From Christensenella timonensis (GTDB lineage Bacteria; Bacillota; Clostridia; Christensenellales; Christensenellaceae): a DNA stretch of 64,000 nt. A program made the position numbers and the translations under genes. The stretch is taken from the NCBI RefSeq assembly GCF_900087015.1, contig NZ_FLKP01000002.1:186001-250000 (forward strand). Direction: 5' to 3'. Each line of letters starts with the position of its first letter. Positions within the stretch are counted from its first letter, which is position 1. Below, in pieces: positions 43,081 to 52,328 of this stretch. Below the pieces are notes generated by a model. That model saw only the letters and a program-made list of their open reading frames with translations. It ran no database searches and was not told where the DNA came from.

Positions 43081-44286
43081 TTACGCTACTTTGTTGTCTC
43101 CGAACGTACCAACCAGATCCAGCTTGTTTTCAGGCATGTACTGTGTGTTGTACCAATCCTGCATGGACTGTACGGAATCCTTGTAGTAGTTGAAATAGGT
43201 ATCCGGAACCATTTCTTCTACGTATACGTCGTTGTCCATTTCGCCATTGATCAGCTTCATGATCATGTCGACCTGTGCATACGCGAATGTCTGCGGCTGC
43301 ATGCCGAGGCAGTACTTCAGCGAAGACGTCGGGTCAGCGATTTTGTTGAGCTCGCCGTCGGAAGCATCTGTCGAAGCGATGATCTCCGTCTGCGGAACGC
43401 CGTCTACCGCTTTGCCGCGGCCGGCCGCTTCATATGCCGCCAGTGCGCCAAGGCCGTTTGAAACGTTGTCGCCGTAAACGACGTTTACATCCGGGTACTT
43501 TGTGATCGCATCGGAAGTGACCTTCGTAGCTTTTTCAAGGTCGCCGCCTGCATGCTCCCAATAAGTAGCGCCTGTCAGCGTTTCGCCGGCGCTGTTCTTG
43601 AAGCCTCTGTCCTCTGTAGGCAGGTAGTCAACGACCGTCTTAACGCCTTCCAGGAACGGGCCGCTGCGGTTATCGAAGCAGAACGCGATATCCGTCCAGC
43701 TTACAAGACCTACCTGAACCGGTTTGTCAGGATAAAGCTCGATCCACTGTTTCGCCATGTCCGCGCCCATCTGGGAAGCAACTTCCGCTTCGTCAATGCC
43801 GAGGAAAGGAACCTTTTCGCCTTTCGCCTTCACATTGTACGTCATGATGTTGATATCGGCATCGCGCACTTCGTTGATGATCTCGTCAACGCCGTCTTCC
43901 GTTACCGGATGAAGGATGATCCCGTCAACGCCTTTGCTGATGAACGTTTCTACCGCAGCGATTTCTTTATTGAGGTCGTTATCCGGATCGATTACTTCGT
44001 ATGTAGCGCCATACTTTTCGTCCGCATAGATTTTCGCCCACTTCGCATCGTTGCCGTGAACGTCGTGCTTTAATGTGATCGGCACCTTACCGATCACAAC
44101 GTCCGTTTTCGCTGCGCCGCCCTCCGCGGATGCAGATGCCTGCCCGCCTTCAGATGCCGCCGGGGCAGCAGACTCGGACGCAGCAGCACTACCGGATGCT
44201 TCCGGAGCAGCCGTACAAGCGATCAAAGCTACTGCTACGAGCATAATCGCAATAACGACCGCCACCAATTTTGTACTCTTTTTCAT
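43081..44286 (-). CDS. sugar-binding lipoprotein of the ABC importer
   Basis: This 401-residue Peripla_BP_4-type binding protein captures sugar outside the membrane. A signal peptide (about 1-25) ends in ALIAC, a lipobox, followed by an Ala/Ser/Glu-rich linker (about 27-60). The ligand domain covers about 65-395, with ISKGVDGIILHPVTEDG and GDNVSNGLGALAAYEA typical of the family. It is first in the importer set. AAAAAGGAGGAATAAAG lies upstream. A small ATACCGG/CCGGTAT hairpin sits between it and the DUF4340 gene, 48 bases upstream. Confidence 0.93.
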   Translation of the reverse strand: MKKSTKLVAVVIAIMLVAVALIACTAAPEASGSAAASESAAPAASEGGQASASAEGGAAKTDVVIGKVPITLKHDVHGNDAKWAKIYADEKYGATYEVIDPDNDLNKEIAAVETFISKGVDGIILHPVTEDGVDEIINEVRDADINIMTYNVKAKGEKVPFLGIDEAEVASQMGADMAKQWIELYPDKPVQVGLVSWTDIAFCFDNRSGPFLEGVKTVVDYLPTEDRGFKNSAGETLTGATYWEHAGGDLEKATKVTSDAITKYPDVNVVYGDNVSNGLGALAAYEAAGRGKAVDGVPQTEIIASTDASDGELNKIADPTSSLKYCLGMQPQTFAYAQVDMIMKLINGEMDNDVYVEEMVPDTYFNYYKDSVQSMQDWYNTQYMPENKLDLVGTFGDNKVA

Positions 44287-44334
44287 TTTCTTTATTCCTC
44301 CTTTTTATTTATATTCAATACCGGAAAACCGGTA

Positions 44335-45639
44335 TCACGCGGATGTATCCCCGGTCACGGCCGCAACGCGCTCCAACAGCGCATCCAGCCGTTCCCTGTC
44401 CATATAATAGACGGACGTTCCGTCCGAAAGGATCATGAAGTAGGTCTGCTCATCCCTTGGCACGATGCTAAGCGAGAGCTGCTGCCCGTCCATAAGTGTC
44501 GTTTTCATCTGTGCCACGGCACCCATTTCCTTTGCCCCCGCCTCGTCGCGGCCGTCCGCTAAGAGCAGCACATATTTATAGTAGACGCTTACGAAATCGT
44601 CATAGTCGATCAGCCTGCCGTTTACCGAAGCTGTTTTCGCCCCGCTGTTGACCTCGAAGATATAATCTTTTCCGCCTATCTTCATTTCGATTGAGTTGAT
44701 GGCGTCGATGTTGGCCCTCAATGGCGATATGAACAGCAGGCTTTGCGTGGTAAGCTGTGAAAAATCGATATCCGCCGTATAGAGCATTACAATATCGTCT
44801 TCACCGCCTGTGCGCACGAAGGTCGCAGATCCTGAGGTTCCTCCAAATTCAAGTGTCTGTTGGTTGCCGGAGGCGTCTACCAAAATCAACGCTTCGCCTG
44901 CGCGCTCAAGCCCCATTTCGCTGGCGCTTACCTGCTCGCGGTCTGGGAAGCCCGCGATCGTCCATCCCTTGAGCATTTCGAGGATTTCGTTCGTCACAAC
45001 ACTCCTGGCCGGCGCTTCGTACGGATAATTGAGATACCAATTCGTGCCGTCTGATACCAGGCTCACGCTCAGTTCGCCGTCCTTATAGTAAGCCACCTGC
45101 TGCAGGTTCTCGCTGTCCACCGTAAAGACGTTTTTATCCCTGTAAGCGGCCAGGCTCCCATCAAACTGCGCTACGTTTGCCGAAGGCGTAAGAGCCACGA
45201 TCCCCTCCACATTCTTGACATAAGCGCTGCCGCTGCTGACCGTCGTATTGCCAACCACAAAGCTGTACTCGGTTCCTTGGCCCGTTTTCAGCTTTACCGC
45301 CGCTGCCGGCGGTTCCAATCCATACAGCCCGATCTCCTGGTCTAAAACGCGCGTGATGGTGAAATCATTGAGTGAATTGAGCATCAGGTTCATTTTTTCC
45401 ATATTTGTCCGGTACTGCTGCTCGTTTTCCGAAACGATCCATGCCCCGCCGTCAAGGTCAAAGGCGTATTCCCCATATTGGTTCTTGATCTCGATATGCT
45501 CGATCTGCTGTCCTCCTAAGGAGAACAGCTTTCCGGACAACCCGGGATCTTTCGAGGTGCTGACGGCTATATATACTGCGATCAAAGCTATCAGTACCAT
45601 GACCAGTACGACTAGCTTTTTATGCTTTTTCAGCATCAT
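44335..45639 (-). CDS. DUF4340 membrane-anchored protein of a Gld-type ABC system
   Basis: This 434-residue protein has one N-terminal membrane helix (about 8-27) and a large outside region with repeated beta-rich segments of about 130 residues, as in DUF4340 proteins. Such proteins occur next to GldA/F/G-like transporters in many bacteria; function is unknown. GGAGGACAG precedes two adjacent ATGs. It follows the GldG-like gene by 25 bases and the binding-protein gene follows 48 bases later. Despite the gliding name, nothing here implies motility. Confidence 0.8.
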   Translation of the reverse strand: MMLKKHKKLVVLVMVLIALIAVYIAVSTSKDPGLSGKLFSLGGQQIEHIEIKNQYGEYAFDLDGGAWIVSENEQQYRTNMEKMNLMLNSLNDFTITRVLDQEIGLYGLEPPAAAVKLKTGQGTEYSFVVGNTTVSSGSAYVKNVEGIVALTPSANVAQFDGSLAAYRDKNVFTVDSENLQQVAYYKDGELSVSLVSDGTNWYLNYPYEAPARSVVTNEILEMLKGWTIAGFPDREQVSASEMGLERAGEALILVDASGNQQTLEFGGTSGSATFVRTGGEDDIVMLYTADIDFSQLTTQSLLFISPLRANIDAINSIEMKIGGKDYIFEVNSGAKTASVNGRLIDYDDFVSVYYKYVLLLADGRDEAGAKEMGAVAQMKTTLMDGQQLSLSIVPRDEQTYFMILSDGTSVYYMDRERLDALLERVAAVTGDTSA

Positions 45640-45664
45640 CTGTCCTCCCCGGCTACCGTACCTG

Positions 45665-47083
45665 TTATTTGTTCTTCTTCATGCGCCATACGAATATCGC
45701 GCCAATAAACATCACCAGCGGCATCACCACACAGCAGATGAACGTCAGCTTAATAAAATCAGCGCCACGCACCACCATACTGTTTGAATTGATCACCTTA
45801 CCGGCGATAAGCGACGATTCCCGGCCGCCCTGCAGCCAGTCCACGCTGTTGATAAACAAATCGCCGTTCCCCTGCATCGCCAGGTTGCCGTCCGTCATAA
45901 AGTTAGAATCCCCGATCACAACCATACGGGAAGCCGTCCCATCCCCGCTTTTTTCCACGGCATACGCCAGGCTCACCGGCCCCGCCGTATCTTCCTCCGT
46001 CATTTCATTGCTGGCGATCGTCACGTCGCTGCGCATCCACGAGGATTGCGACGACTGCAGCAGCGGCGTTACCTTGACCGTATCGTCATGTTCTGTTTCC
46101 GCAAGGCCCCTTGCCAGCGGGAGCACCACATATTTTTGCCCGTTTATCATCTGCTCCGTGATCGCATGGCCGCCGTACCGTGGGATCAGGTACATATTAC
46201 TCGTTGCCAGGTAATACGACGGGTCTTCCTCAAAAACAAAGTTGTTTGAAATATCGATTCCATAAGTGCGGGCGATCGCGCCCAGGTTTTTCAGCTTCTC
46301 CGTATTGGTGTTGAGCGTCGGATCCACCATCAGCAGCATCTTGCCGCCTTTGCCCAGGTAGTCGCCCAGCGCCGCCGCCTCGTCAGCGGAAAGGTCTGCC
46401 GTCGGTGACGCGACAACCACCAGCGCCGCATCTTCCGGTACGCTTCCTTTTTCCAAAAGCGACAGGTTCGCCACCTCATATGCATCGCGCTCTAACATGG
46501 ACACCGCTTCCGTGACGTCCGCCGCCGTCTTGAGCTCGTCATGCCCCTGCAGGAAATAAACCTTGGGCAGGGTTTCTGCCGTCACATAACGAATGGCTCC
46601 CGTGATCTCGCTTTCCCCATAGAACTGGTTCCCGCCTTCGTTTGACGTAAACAGATCCGTCGGGGCGATCACTTTATATCTTCCATTTCCATTGACGATG
46701 ATCGTGCCGTTGGCAACCGCTTTCACATCACCCATCTCATATCCCGCCAAAATGCCCGGATTCTTATCCACATCCAAAAACTCCACCTGGATTTTCGGAG
46801 ATATCTTTTCATATTCTTTCAGGAGTGCCTCTACCATGGCGTCCCTGTTGCTTTCCGAATAAACCGCGCCGATCTTTACCGTGCCCGCCAGATCGCCAGT
46901 AACCGCTTTTGTCTCATCGCTCAAAACAAACAACTGTTGTCCCGTCATGTCATATGTCCACGGCACGCGGTACGCAAGCTGTACGCCGAAGATGACGACC
47001 AGCGCCACCACAACGATCCACACGGCCGATGCAACCAAAAATTTTCTTCTCTTTGCCGCGATAGCTGACTGCCGCTTTTTCAT
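45665..47083 (-). CDS. GldG-like ABC transporter auxiliary protein
   Basis: This 472-residue protein has an N-terminal helix (about 14-38), a large outside domain (about 45-430) of the ABC_transp_aux/DUF4350 kind, and a C-terminal helix (about 440-465). The outside domain has an ALDYLGKGGKMLLMVDPTL-like region that resembles a Rossmann-type glutamine amidotransferase fold (near 215-235). It probably works with the GldF-like permease and GldA-like ATPase. It is separated from the permease gene by only 13 bases. Function is inferred from neighbours only. Confidence 0.8.
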   Translation of the reverse strand: MKKRQSAIAAKRRKFLVASAVWIVVVALVVIFGVQLAYRVPWTYDMTGQQLFVLSDETKAVTGDLAGTVKIGAVYSESNRDAMVEALLKEYEKISPKIQVEFLDVDKNPGILAGYEMGDVKAVANGTIIVNGNGRYKVIAPTDLFTSNEGGNQFYGESEITGAIRYVTAETLPKVYFLQGHDELKTAADVTEAVSMLERDAYEVANLSLLEKGSVPEDAALVVVASPTADLSADEAAALGDYLGKGGKMLLMVDPTLNTNTEKLKNLGAIARTYGIDISNNFVFEEDPSYYLATSNMYLIPRYGGHAITEQMINGQKYVVLPLARGLAETEHDDTVKVTPLLQSSQSSWMRSDVTIASNEMTEEDTAGPVSLAYAVEKSGDGTASRMVVIGDSNFMTDGNLAMQGNGDLFINSVDWLQGGRESSLIAGKVINSNSMVVRGADFIKLTFICCVVMPLVMFIGAIFVWRMKKNK

Positions 47084-47096
47084 ATTTGCCTCCCCC

Positions 47097-47801
47097 TCAG
47101 TTAAACCGGCGCTTTTCCATGCTCTTGATGGTAAGCAGCACGAAAACGACTGTCAGTCCGATGTAATAGCATACCGGCCCCAGGCTCAGTACGCCCAGCG
47201 TGAATTGGTCATACTGTACCGTGATCGCGATTGCGGACAGCATCGGCGTCAAAACCGGTATCGTCATGGATTTTGTAAACGAGGCCAGCAGCACCATGAA
47301 GAACAACAGCCCGAATGATGCGATCGCCGCGGTGATCTGGTTATCCACCAGCGAAGAGATGAAAAGGCAAACGGAACTCATGGCCATACCCAGCAGGAAA
47401 AATCCCAGGTAAGAGGACATCAGCGCCCCGAAGTTCGGATCGCCGTACGCCGCGATGATCCCCACGTAGACGAAGGTCGCAGCCAGTGCGATAGCGAACA
47501 GCGTCAGCGCCGCAAAGAATTTTCCCAGTACGATATCCGTCATTTTGAGTTTGGAGGTCGCCAGCACCATTTCCGTGCCTGCCTGCCGTTCTTCCGCGAA
47601 CAGCTTCATCGTGAGCACCGGAAATATAATGAAAGCAAAATTTTTCAGCAGATCGAACGTCCCCGCCATATCCCCGTTTCCCCCGAGGAGGTTGTAGATC
47701 GTGAACATGATACCCGACAGGATGAGGAACACGCCTAAGAAGATGTACCCGAACGGCGTGGTGAAATATACTGCCATTTCTTTCTTATACAAGTATTTCA
47801 T
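47097..47801 (-). CDS. ABC-2 type permease, GldF-like
   Basis: This 234-residue membrane protein has about six helices and begins MKYLYKKEMAVYFTTPFGYI, the typical start of this permease group (the KEMAxYFxTPxGYI pattern). The start at 47801 overlaps the ATPase stop by four bases (ATGA). A longer in-frame version would overlap the ATPase gene by over 260 bases and is rejected. The substrate is unknown. Confidence 0.87.
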   Translation of the reverse strand: MKYLYKKEMAVYFTTPFGYIFLGVFLILSGIMFTIYNLLGGNGDMAGTFDLLKNFAFIIFPVLTMKLFAEERQAGTEMVLATSKLKMTDIVLGKFFAALTLFAIALAATFVYVGIIAAYGDPNFGALMSSYLGFFLLGMAMSSVCLFISSLVDNQITAAIASFGLLFFMVLLASFTKSMTIPVLTPMLSAIAITVQYDQFTLGVLSLGPVCYYIGLTVVFVLLTIKSMEKRRFN

Positions 47802-48748
47802 TCCTGCGCCTCCCTTCCCTTGCGTGCGTCTGCCGCGGTCAGGTTGAGGAACACCTGCTCCAAGGTAAGCTGCATGTTTTTCATTTCGAGGATCGGCATG
47901 TTTTCCTGTGCCAATGCAAAAAAGATATTTTTCCGCAACTGCGTACTGTCTCCCGCCGAGATTCGGAACCAGCATCCACCGCCCGCGCCGTCTACCGGCG
48001 CAAAGCAGGACTGTTCCATCACGCCCGCCAGCACTTTTGCCGCTTCGCCTTGTTTTGCATCCACACACAGCAGGAACCCATTTTTGCCCTGCTCCAGCTT
48101 TTCCATCTGGTCGACGGCCACCACGCGGCCCTCGTTTAAAATTACTACCTTTTCACACACCATATCGATCTCGGACAGGATGTGCGTACTGAATATGATC
48201 GTATGGTTTTTTCCCAGTTCGATCATCAGCTTCCTGAAATCGGCAATCTGCCGCGGATCGAGGCCCACGGTCGGCTCGTCCAGAATCAGTATTTCCGGCA
48301 TCCCCATCAGCGCCCCGGCAAGCCCCACGCGCTGGCGGTAACCCTTGGACAAATGCGCGATCACCCGCTCTTTCACATGCGTGACCTGCGCGATCTCCAT
48401 CACTTCTTCCACGCGGGAGTCCCGGTCTTGTTTGGCGATCCCCTTGATCTCCGCCATGAATTTCAGGTATTCAGCAACTTCCATCTCCAGGTAAAGCGGC
48501 GGAAGCTCGGGCAAAAAGCCGATCTTGGCAGCAGCCTCGCGCGGATTTTCCGCCACATCGATGCCGTCTACCAATATCGTTCCGTTTGTAGGCATCAGGT
48601 ATCCCGCGATCATTTTCATGATCGTGGTCTTCCCTGCGCCGTTCGGCCCCAAAAGACCAACGATTTCGCCCTTATTGATTTTGAAGCTGACATTTTCTAC
48701 TGCTGTTTTGTCGCCGTATGTCCTTGTCAGGTTGCTGATTTCAATCAT
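47798..48748 (-). CDS. ABC transporter ATPase, GldA-like
   Basis: This 316-residue ATPase has Walker A GPNGAGKTT (near 35-43), signature LSKGYRQRVGLAGAL and Walker B ILILDEPTVGLD. The last 90 residues form the C-terminal domain common in DrrA/GldA-type ATPases. It is the first gene of an eight-gene minus-strand run (ATPase, permease, GldG-like, DUF4340, then sugar binding protein, ATPase, two permeases). Only small gaps separate all of these. GGGAGACAAC precedes the ATG. Confidence 0.92.
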   Translation of the reverse strand: MIEISNLTRTYGDKTAVENVSFKINKGEIVGLLGPNGAGKTTIMKMIAGYLMPTNGTILVDGIDVAENPREAAAKIGFLPELPPLYLEMEVAEYLKFMAEIKGIAKQDRDSRVEEVMEIAQVTHVKERVIAHLSKGYRQRVGLAGALMGMPEILILDEPTVGLDPRQIADFRKLMIELGKNHTIIFSTHILSEIDMVCEKVVILNEGRVVAVDQMEKLEQGKNGFLLCVDAKQGEAAKVLAGVMEQSCFAPVDGAGGGCWFRISAGDSTQLRKNIFFALAQENMPILEMKNMQLTLEQVFLNLTAADARKGREAQE

Positions 48749-48772
48749 GTTGTCTCCCGTTGACCAATAAAC

Positions 48773-48849
48773 TTTACTTTTTCAATCAAGCTTATTTTGT
48801 CTAAGAACACCTGAAAAGGTGTTCTTTTTTTGTCGCTTGAAAAAGTAAA
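48773..48849 (+). other. nested inverted repeat with a plus-strand terminator
   Basis: Outer arms TTTACTTTTTCAA (48773-48785) and TTGAAAAAGTAAA (48837-48849) enclose AAGCTT-rich sequence and an inner hairpin AAGAACACC-TGAAAA-GGTGTTCTT (48803-48826) with a T-run on the plus strand. Only minus-strand genes lie on either side, so the T-run faces against known transcripts. Confidence 0.6.
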
Positions 48850-48852
48850 CCT

Positions 48853-50031
48853 TTACAGACAGAGCTCAAACATCTCGCGGATCACAGCCTCGTTATAGCC
48901 GTATTCCTCTTCTTCGCCCCATGCGCGCGCCGTCGCAAGTGCGTCCGGCGTCATCTTGTCGATCGCCTCCGGATCCGTGATTCCCGCCTCGCCCAGCGTT
49001 ACCGGCGCACCGATCTTCTTGAACCAGGCCTCGATTGCCGCGATCCCCGCGCTCGCCGCGATCATATCGTCTTTATCCCGCACGCCGAATACCTCACGCG
49101 CAAACTGCGCGTATTTCCCTGTCCGCTCCTTCAGGTAATACCGCAGCGTTGCCAGGATCGTCACCGACATCGCCGCCCCGTGCGGCGTATCGTAGAAGTT
49201 CGACAGCGAATGCCCCAGGATATGGATGTTCGAGTTTGGCAGCCCGAACCCGCAATCGTAAAAGCCGCACCATGCATATGACGCCTGCCACATCATCACC
49301 GCTCGCGCGTCCTTGTCCTGCGGATCCTTCAAAAGCCTGTCCATACATTCCATGATCGAACGGATCCCGCCTTCGCAGAAATGATCCTGGTACGGCGCAA
49401 ACTCCAGTTGGTGCCCTAAGTAATGCTCCAACAGGTGCGATACGATGTCCGCCGCCGAATACGCCGTCTGCCGGATCGGGATCGTGTACGTCAGCTCCGG
49501 GTCTAAGATGCATACCCGCGGCTTCATCACCGGGCTTACGAACCCATCCTTGCGCCGCAGCGTCTCGTTGGTGATCACCGCCGTGCCGTTAAGCTCCGAA
49601 GACGTCGCCGGGATCGTCACCACCACGATCACAGGAATCGTATCTTCGATCGCCGCTTTGCCCGTCGGAAAATCCCACGGGTCGCCGTCGTACTTTGCCG
49701 CCACGCCGATGAACTTTGCTTCGTCCATCGCGCTGCCGCCGCCAAGCGCGATCAGAACGTCCGGCTTTTGCTCCTTCGCCATTTTGATCCCATCCGCCGC
49801 ATGCTCCGCCGTCGGGTTGCTCTTTACGCCAAAGAACTCCAGGAGCTCGACCCCTGCCGCGTCGCAGCTCTTTTTCACCTTATCGTAGAATCCTACCTGC
49901 TTTACAAAATCCTCGTCATACGTTACAAGCATCGCCTTTTTCCCAAAGCCCGCTGCCTGCTCTCCTACCCTTGATACCTCTCCCTCGCCGAACACGATCT
50001 TTGTCGGCATTTCAAATTCAAATGCATACAT
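48853..50031 (-). CDS. iron-containing alcohol dehydrogenase
   Basis: This 392-residue NAD(P)-dependent group III dehydrogenase has a Rossmann-like nucleotide domain (GGGSAMDEAKF near 96-106) and a helical metal domain. Metal ligands expected by the family are visible: Asp and His in ADIVSHLLEH, and the two histidines of HILGHSLSNFYDTPHG. It interconverts an alcohol or polyol with its carbonyl compound. It lies 16 bases downstream of the SMP-30 gene and is probably in one operon with it, part of the sugar or polyol route under the SorC regulator. Confidence 0.92.
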   Translation of the reverse strand: MYAFEFEMPTKIVFGEGEVSRVGEQAAGFGKKAMLVTYDEDFVKQVGFYDKVKKSCDAAGVELLEFFGVKSNPTAEHAADGIKMAKEQKPDVLIALGGGSAMDEAKFIGVAAKYDGDPWDFPTGKAAIEDTIPVIVVVTIPATSSELNGTAVITNETLRRKDGFVSPVMKPRVCILDPELTYTIPIRQTAYSAADIVSHLLEHYLGHQLEFAPYQDHFCEGGIRSIMECMDRLLKDPQDKDARAVMMWQASYAWCGFYDCGFGLPNSNIHILGHSLSNFYDTPHGAAMSVTILATLRYYLKERTGKYAQFAREVFGVRDKDDMIAASAGIAAIEAWFKKIGAPVTLGEAGITDPEAIDKMTPDALATARAWGEEEEYGYNEAVIREMFELCL

Positions 50032-50047
50032 AATTCCATCTCCTCCT

Positions 50048-50938
50048 TTATTTTTTCACTTGGTAAAAATGGTCTCCGGCTCCCTTAACCGTGCTTCTTG
50101 CGCAGAAGATACCGCCGGCTCCTTCATTTGCTTTCAATTCTTCGTCGGAATAACGATATTTCGCAGTGGCCAGGTAAAGATCCTTCATATCGTCACCGCC
50201 AAACCCCGTGCAGCACGCATATCCCACCGGGATTTCGGTCTTCTCCTTCAGCTCCATATCCTTGTCCCACACGGAGACTTGCTTTGTCCAGTGACAGACA
50301 TAAAGGTTATCCTCGCTGTCGATGCTCATGCCGTCCGGCATCCCGAGCCCGCCAAATTCGATCATCACCCTGCCCTTGCCCACAGGGCCGCTCTTGATAT
50401 CATAGTCATAGCCGACCAGCGTCTCGTTGAAGGTGTCGATCACGAACATCCTGGTCGCGTCCGTATTCCATACGATCGCGTTATATTGGTTGATTCCCTC
50501 TTCCAAAACATGCACGCTTCCGTCCGTATCTATCATGTAAAAGCCGCCCAGCATATCGGGACGGTATTCGTCCGTGCCATACAGCTTGGAAACAGTGCTG
50601 GTAAAGATCCTGCCCGCAGGGTCGATACGCGTATCATTGTAACGGTTGGCTTCGTTCCCGTTTTCCGGGTCACACAGGAATTCAAGCTCCCCGCTCCTTA
50701 AATCAAGCAGGTGCATGCCCGTTTCCAGTGCGCAGAACAGCTTGGTTTCGTCATCCGTCGGGACCGCGCTGCCAATGAGGGCGTTCGTCCGCCATATTTC
50801 CTTTTCCCCGCTTTTGGGATCGTAACGGTGCACGTCGCCCGTAAACAAGTCTGTGTAATAAAGTTTACCGATCCTGCTGTCCCAAATGGGTGTCTCCGCT
50901 ATTTCCAAACTTGTATCCAGCGCCAAATCGAATTTCAT
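50048..50938 (-). CDS. SMP-30/gluconolactonase-family hydrolase
   Basis: This 296-residue six-bladed beta-propeller of the SMP-30/gluconolaconase/LRE family hydrolyses sugar lactones in many pathways. Visible features are IAETPIWDSRIGKLYYTD near the N-terminus (metal Glu), NRYNDTRIDPAGRIF (metal Asn region) and GGLGMPDGMSIDSEDNLYV (metal Asp). It is divergent from the SorC regulator gene and upstream of the dehydrogenase. Together a dehydrogenase and a lactonase suggest oxidation of a sugar to a lactone and then an acid. Confidence 0.87.
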   Translation of the reverse strand: MKFDLALDTSLEIAETPIWDSRIGKLYYTDLFTGDVHRYDPKSGEKEIWRTNALIGSAVPTDDETKLFCALETGMHLLDLRSGELEFLCDPENGNEANRYNDTRIDPAGRIFTSTVSKLYGTDEYRPDMLGGFYMIDTDGSVHVLEEGINQYNAIVWNTDATRMFVIDTFNETLVGYDYDIKSGPVGKGRVMIEFGGLGMPDGMSIDSEDNLYVCHWTKQVSVWDKDMELKEKTEIPVGYACCTGFGGDDMKDLYLATAKYRYSDEELKANEGAGGIFCARSTVKGAGDHFYQVKK

Positions 50939-51308
50939 AGATAGTTCCCCGATCGTTTAATTTTGTTAATATGATTAACTTTGATAAATTTGCACAAGAT
51001 TACTTCAATATTGAAAACATCTATACAAATATTTTGTTTTTCATTTTGTTTTACTTCGCTGAAATCTTGTGAGAATTATTCTTTTCAAATGTTAATCGTA
51101 TTAAAAAAAGTTAACATTTACTTGTTACTTTGATTAAAACACAAATGTTTTATGAAGTCAATTGCTTTTTTTATGGAAACTACGCTTTTTTGCCAAAATA
51201 AGTTAACATTTGGATATTACGTTTACATTTGCTTGACATTCGTTAACATATCCTTTACTATCATATATGGAGGGTTTTGCCTATATAAAGAGAAATGAGG
51301 ACAGGACA
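50939..51308. promoter_or_regulatory. divergent regulatory region with GTTAACAT repeats
   Basis: GTTAACATTT occurs at 51110-51119 and 51202-51211, GTTAACATAT at 51242-51251. Two related palindromes GTTAAT-NNN-ATTAA(C/A) lie at 50965-50979 and 51091-51105. For sorC, TTGACA (51233-51238) and TACTAT (51256-51261) are 17 bases apart. For SMP-30 (minus), TTGACT (51161-51156) and TTTAAT (51138-51133) are 17 apart. These are the likely SorC operators. Confidence 0.68.
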
Positions 51309-52310
51309 TTGGCATTTTCCGTTGAAGAGAGATACGACCTAAAAATTAAAATTTCACATTTATATTATATGGAGGATAAGACGCAGGCCGAGATTTCAAA
51401 AATGCTGAATATTTCCCGCCCGACGATCGTCAAAATGCTCAAGGAAGCCAAGCAGGAAAAAATTGTGCGCATCCAGATCGCGGAACCGCGCCAAACCAAC
51501 GCCTTTTTGAAAGACGAACTTGCCCTGCGCCATCTTTTGGGGGTCGAGGACGTAAAAATCGTCAATGTTCCCAGCGAGAACCGCGATATCATCGACGACC
51601 GCATCGGCAGCGCCACGGCGACCTATACCGCGAACCTGCTCAAAAGCGGCAGCCACATTGGCTTTGGCTGGGGCCGCACCCTGGAATGTTTCGCGGAAAA
51701 GGTCAAAACGACCAATAAAATCAAAGACGTCGAATTTATTCCGTTGGTCGGCGGACTTGGCACCAACAAGGAAATCAACGTCCTTTCCAACGCCTTATGT
51801 GAAAAGGTCGCTTCCAATTTTCCGCGGAGCACGGTACGTTATTTATACGCGCCCATGATCGCAACCAACATTTTGACGGCGCAGGCGTTTTTGGATTCCC
51901 AGCCGTTAAAAAATATTTTTGATAAAGCAAAGCAGCTGGATATGGCTGTCGTCGGCATCGATGGGGAACTGGGACATTCCTCCACCATTGAGAACGTACA
52001 CGCTACAGATTCGGATGCCCTGACGCGCGGCGATATCGAAGACCTCAAAAATGCCAAGGCGGTAGGCTGCATCTGCGCGCGCTTTTACGACATCAGCGGC
52101 GCACCGTGCAATACCTCTTTAAACCAGCGCGTGATTGCGGTCAATACGGCAACGCTCAAGAGCATCCCCACCGTGATCGCCGCCGCCGGCGGCAAATATA
52201 AGGTTGACGCCATCATCGGCGCGGCAAGGGGCAAATTGTTTAATGTGCTCATCACGGACGAATACACGGCAAAAGGCCTTTTGGAACGCCTGACGCCGGA
52301 AGAACAATAA
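51309..52310 (+). CDS. SorC/DeoR-family sugar-binding transcriptional regulator
   Basis: This 333-residue regulator has an N-terminal HTH (about 18-60; DKTQAEISKMLNISRPTIVKML) and a SorC sugar-phosphate-binding domain (about 62-330). Family segments include GSHIGFGWGRTLE near 112-124 and FDKAKQLDMAVVGIDG near 213-228. The start is given as TTG 51309 because the promoter would begin RNA at about 51268, which makes the ATG at 51267 unlikely. AGGACAGGA lies upstream of this TTG. It controls the divergent SMP-30/ADH genes and the sugar kinase gene 18 bases downstream. Confidence 0.85.
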   Translation: MAFSVEERYDLKIKISHLYYMEDKTQAEISKMLNISRPTIVKMLKEAKQEKIVRIQIAEPRQTNAFLKDELALRHLLGVEDVKIVNVPSENRDIIDDRIGSATATYTANLLKSGSHIGFGWGRTLECFAEKVKTTNKIKDVEFIPLVGGLGTNKEINVLSNALCEKVASNFPRSTVRYLYAPMIATNILTAQAFLDSQPLKNIFDKAKQLDMAVVGIDGELGHSSTIENVHATDSDALTRGDIEDLKNAKAVGCICARFYDISGAPCNTSLNQRVIAVNTATLKSIPTVIAAAGGKYKVDAIIGAARGKLFNVLITDEYTAKGLLERLTPEEQ

Positions 52311-52328
52311 TTTAGAGGGGTTTTATCG

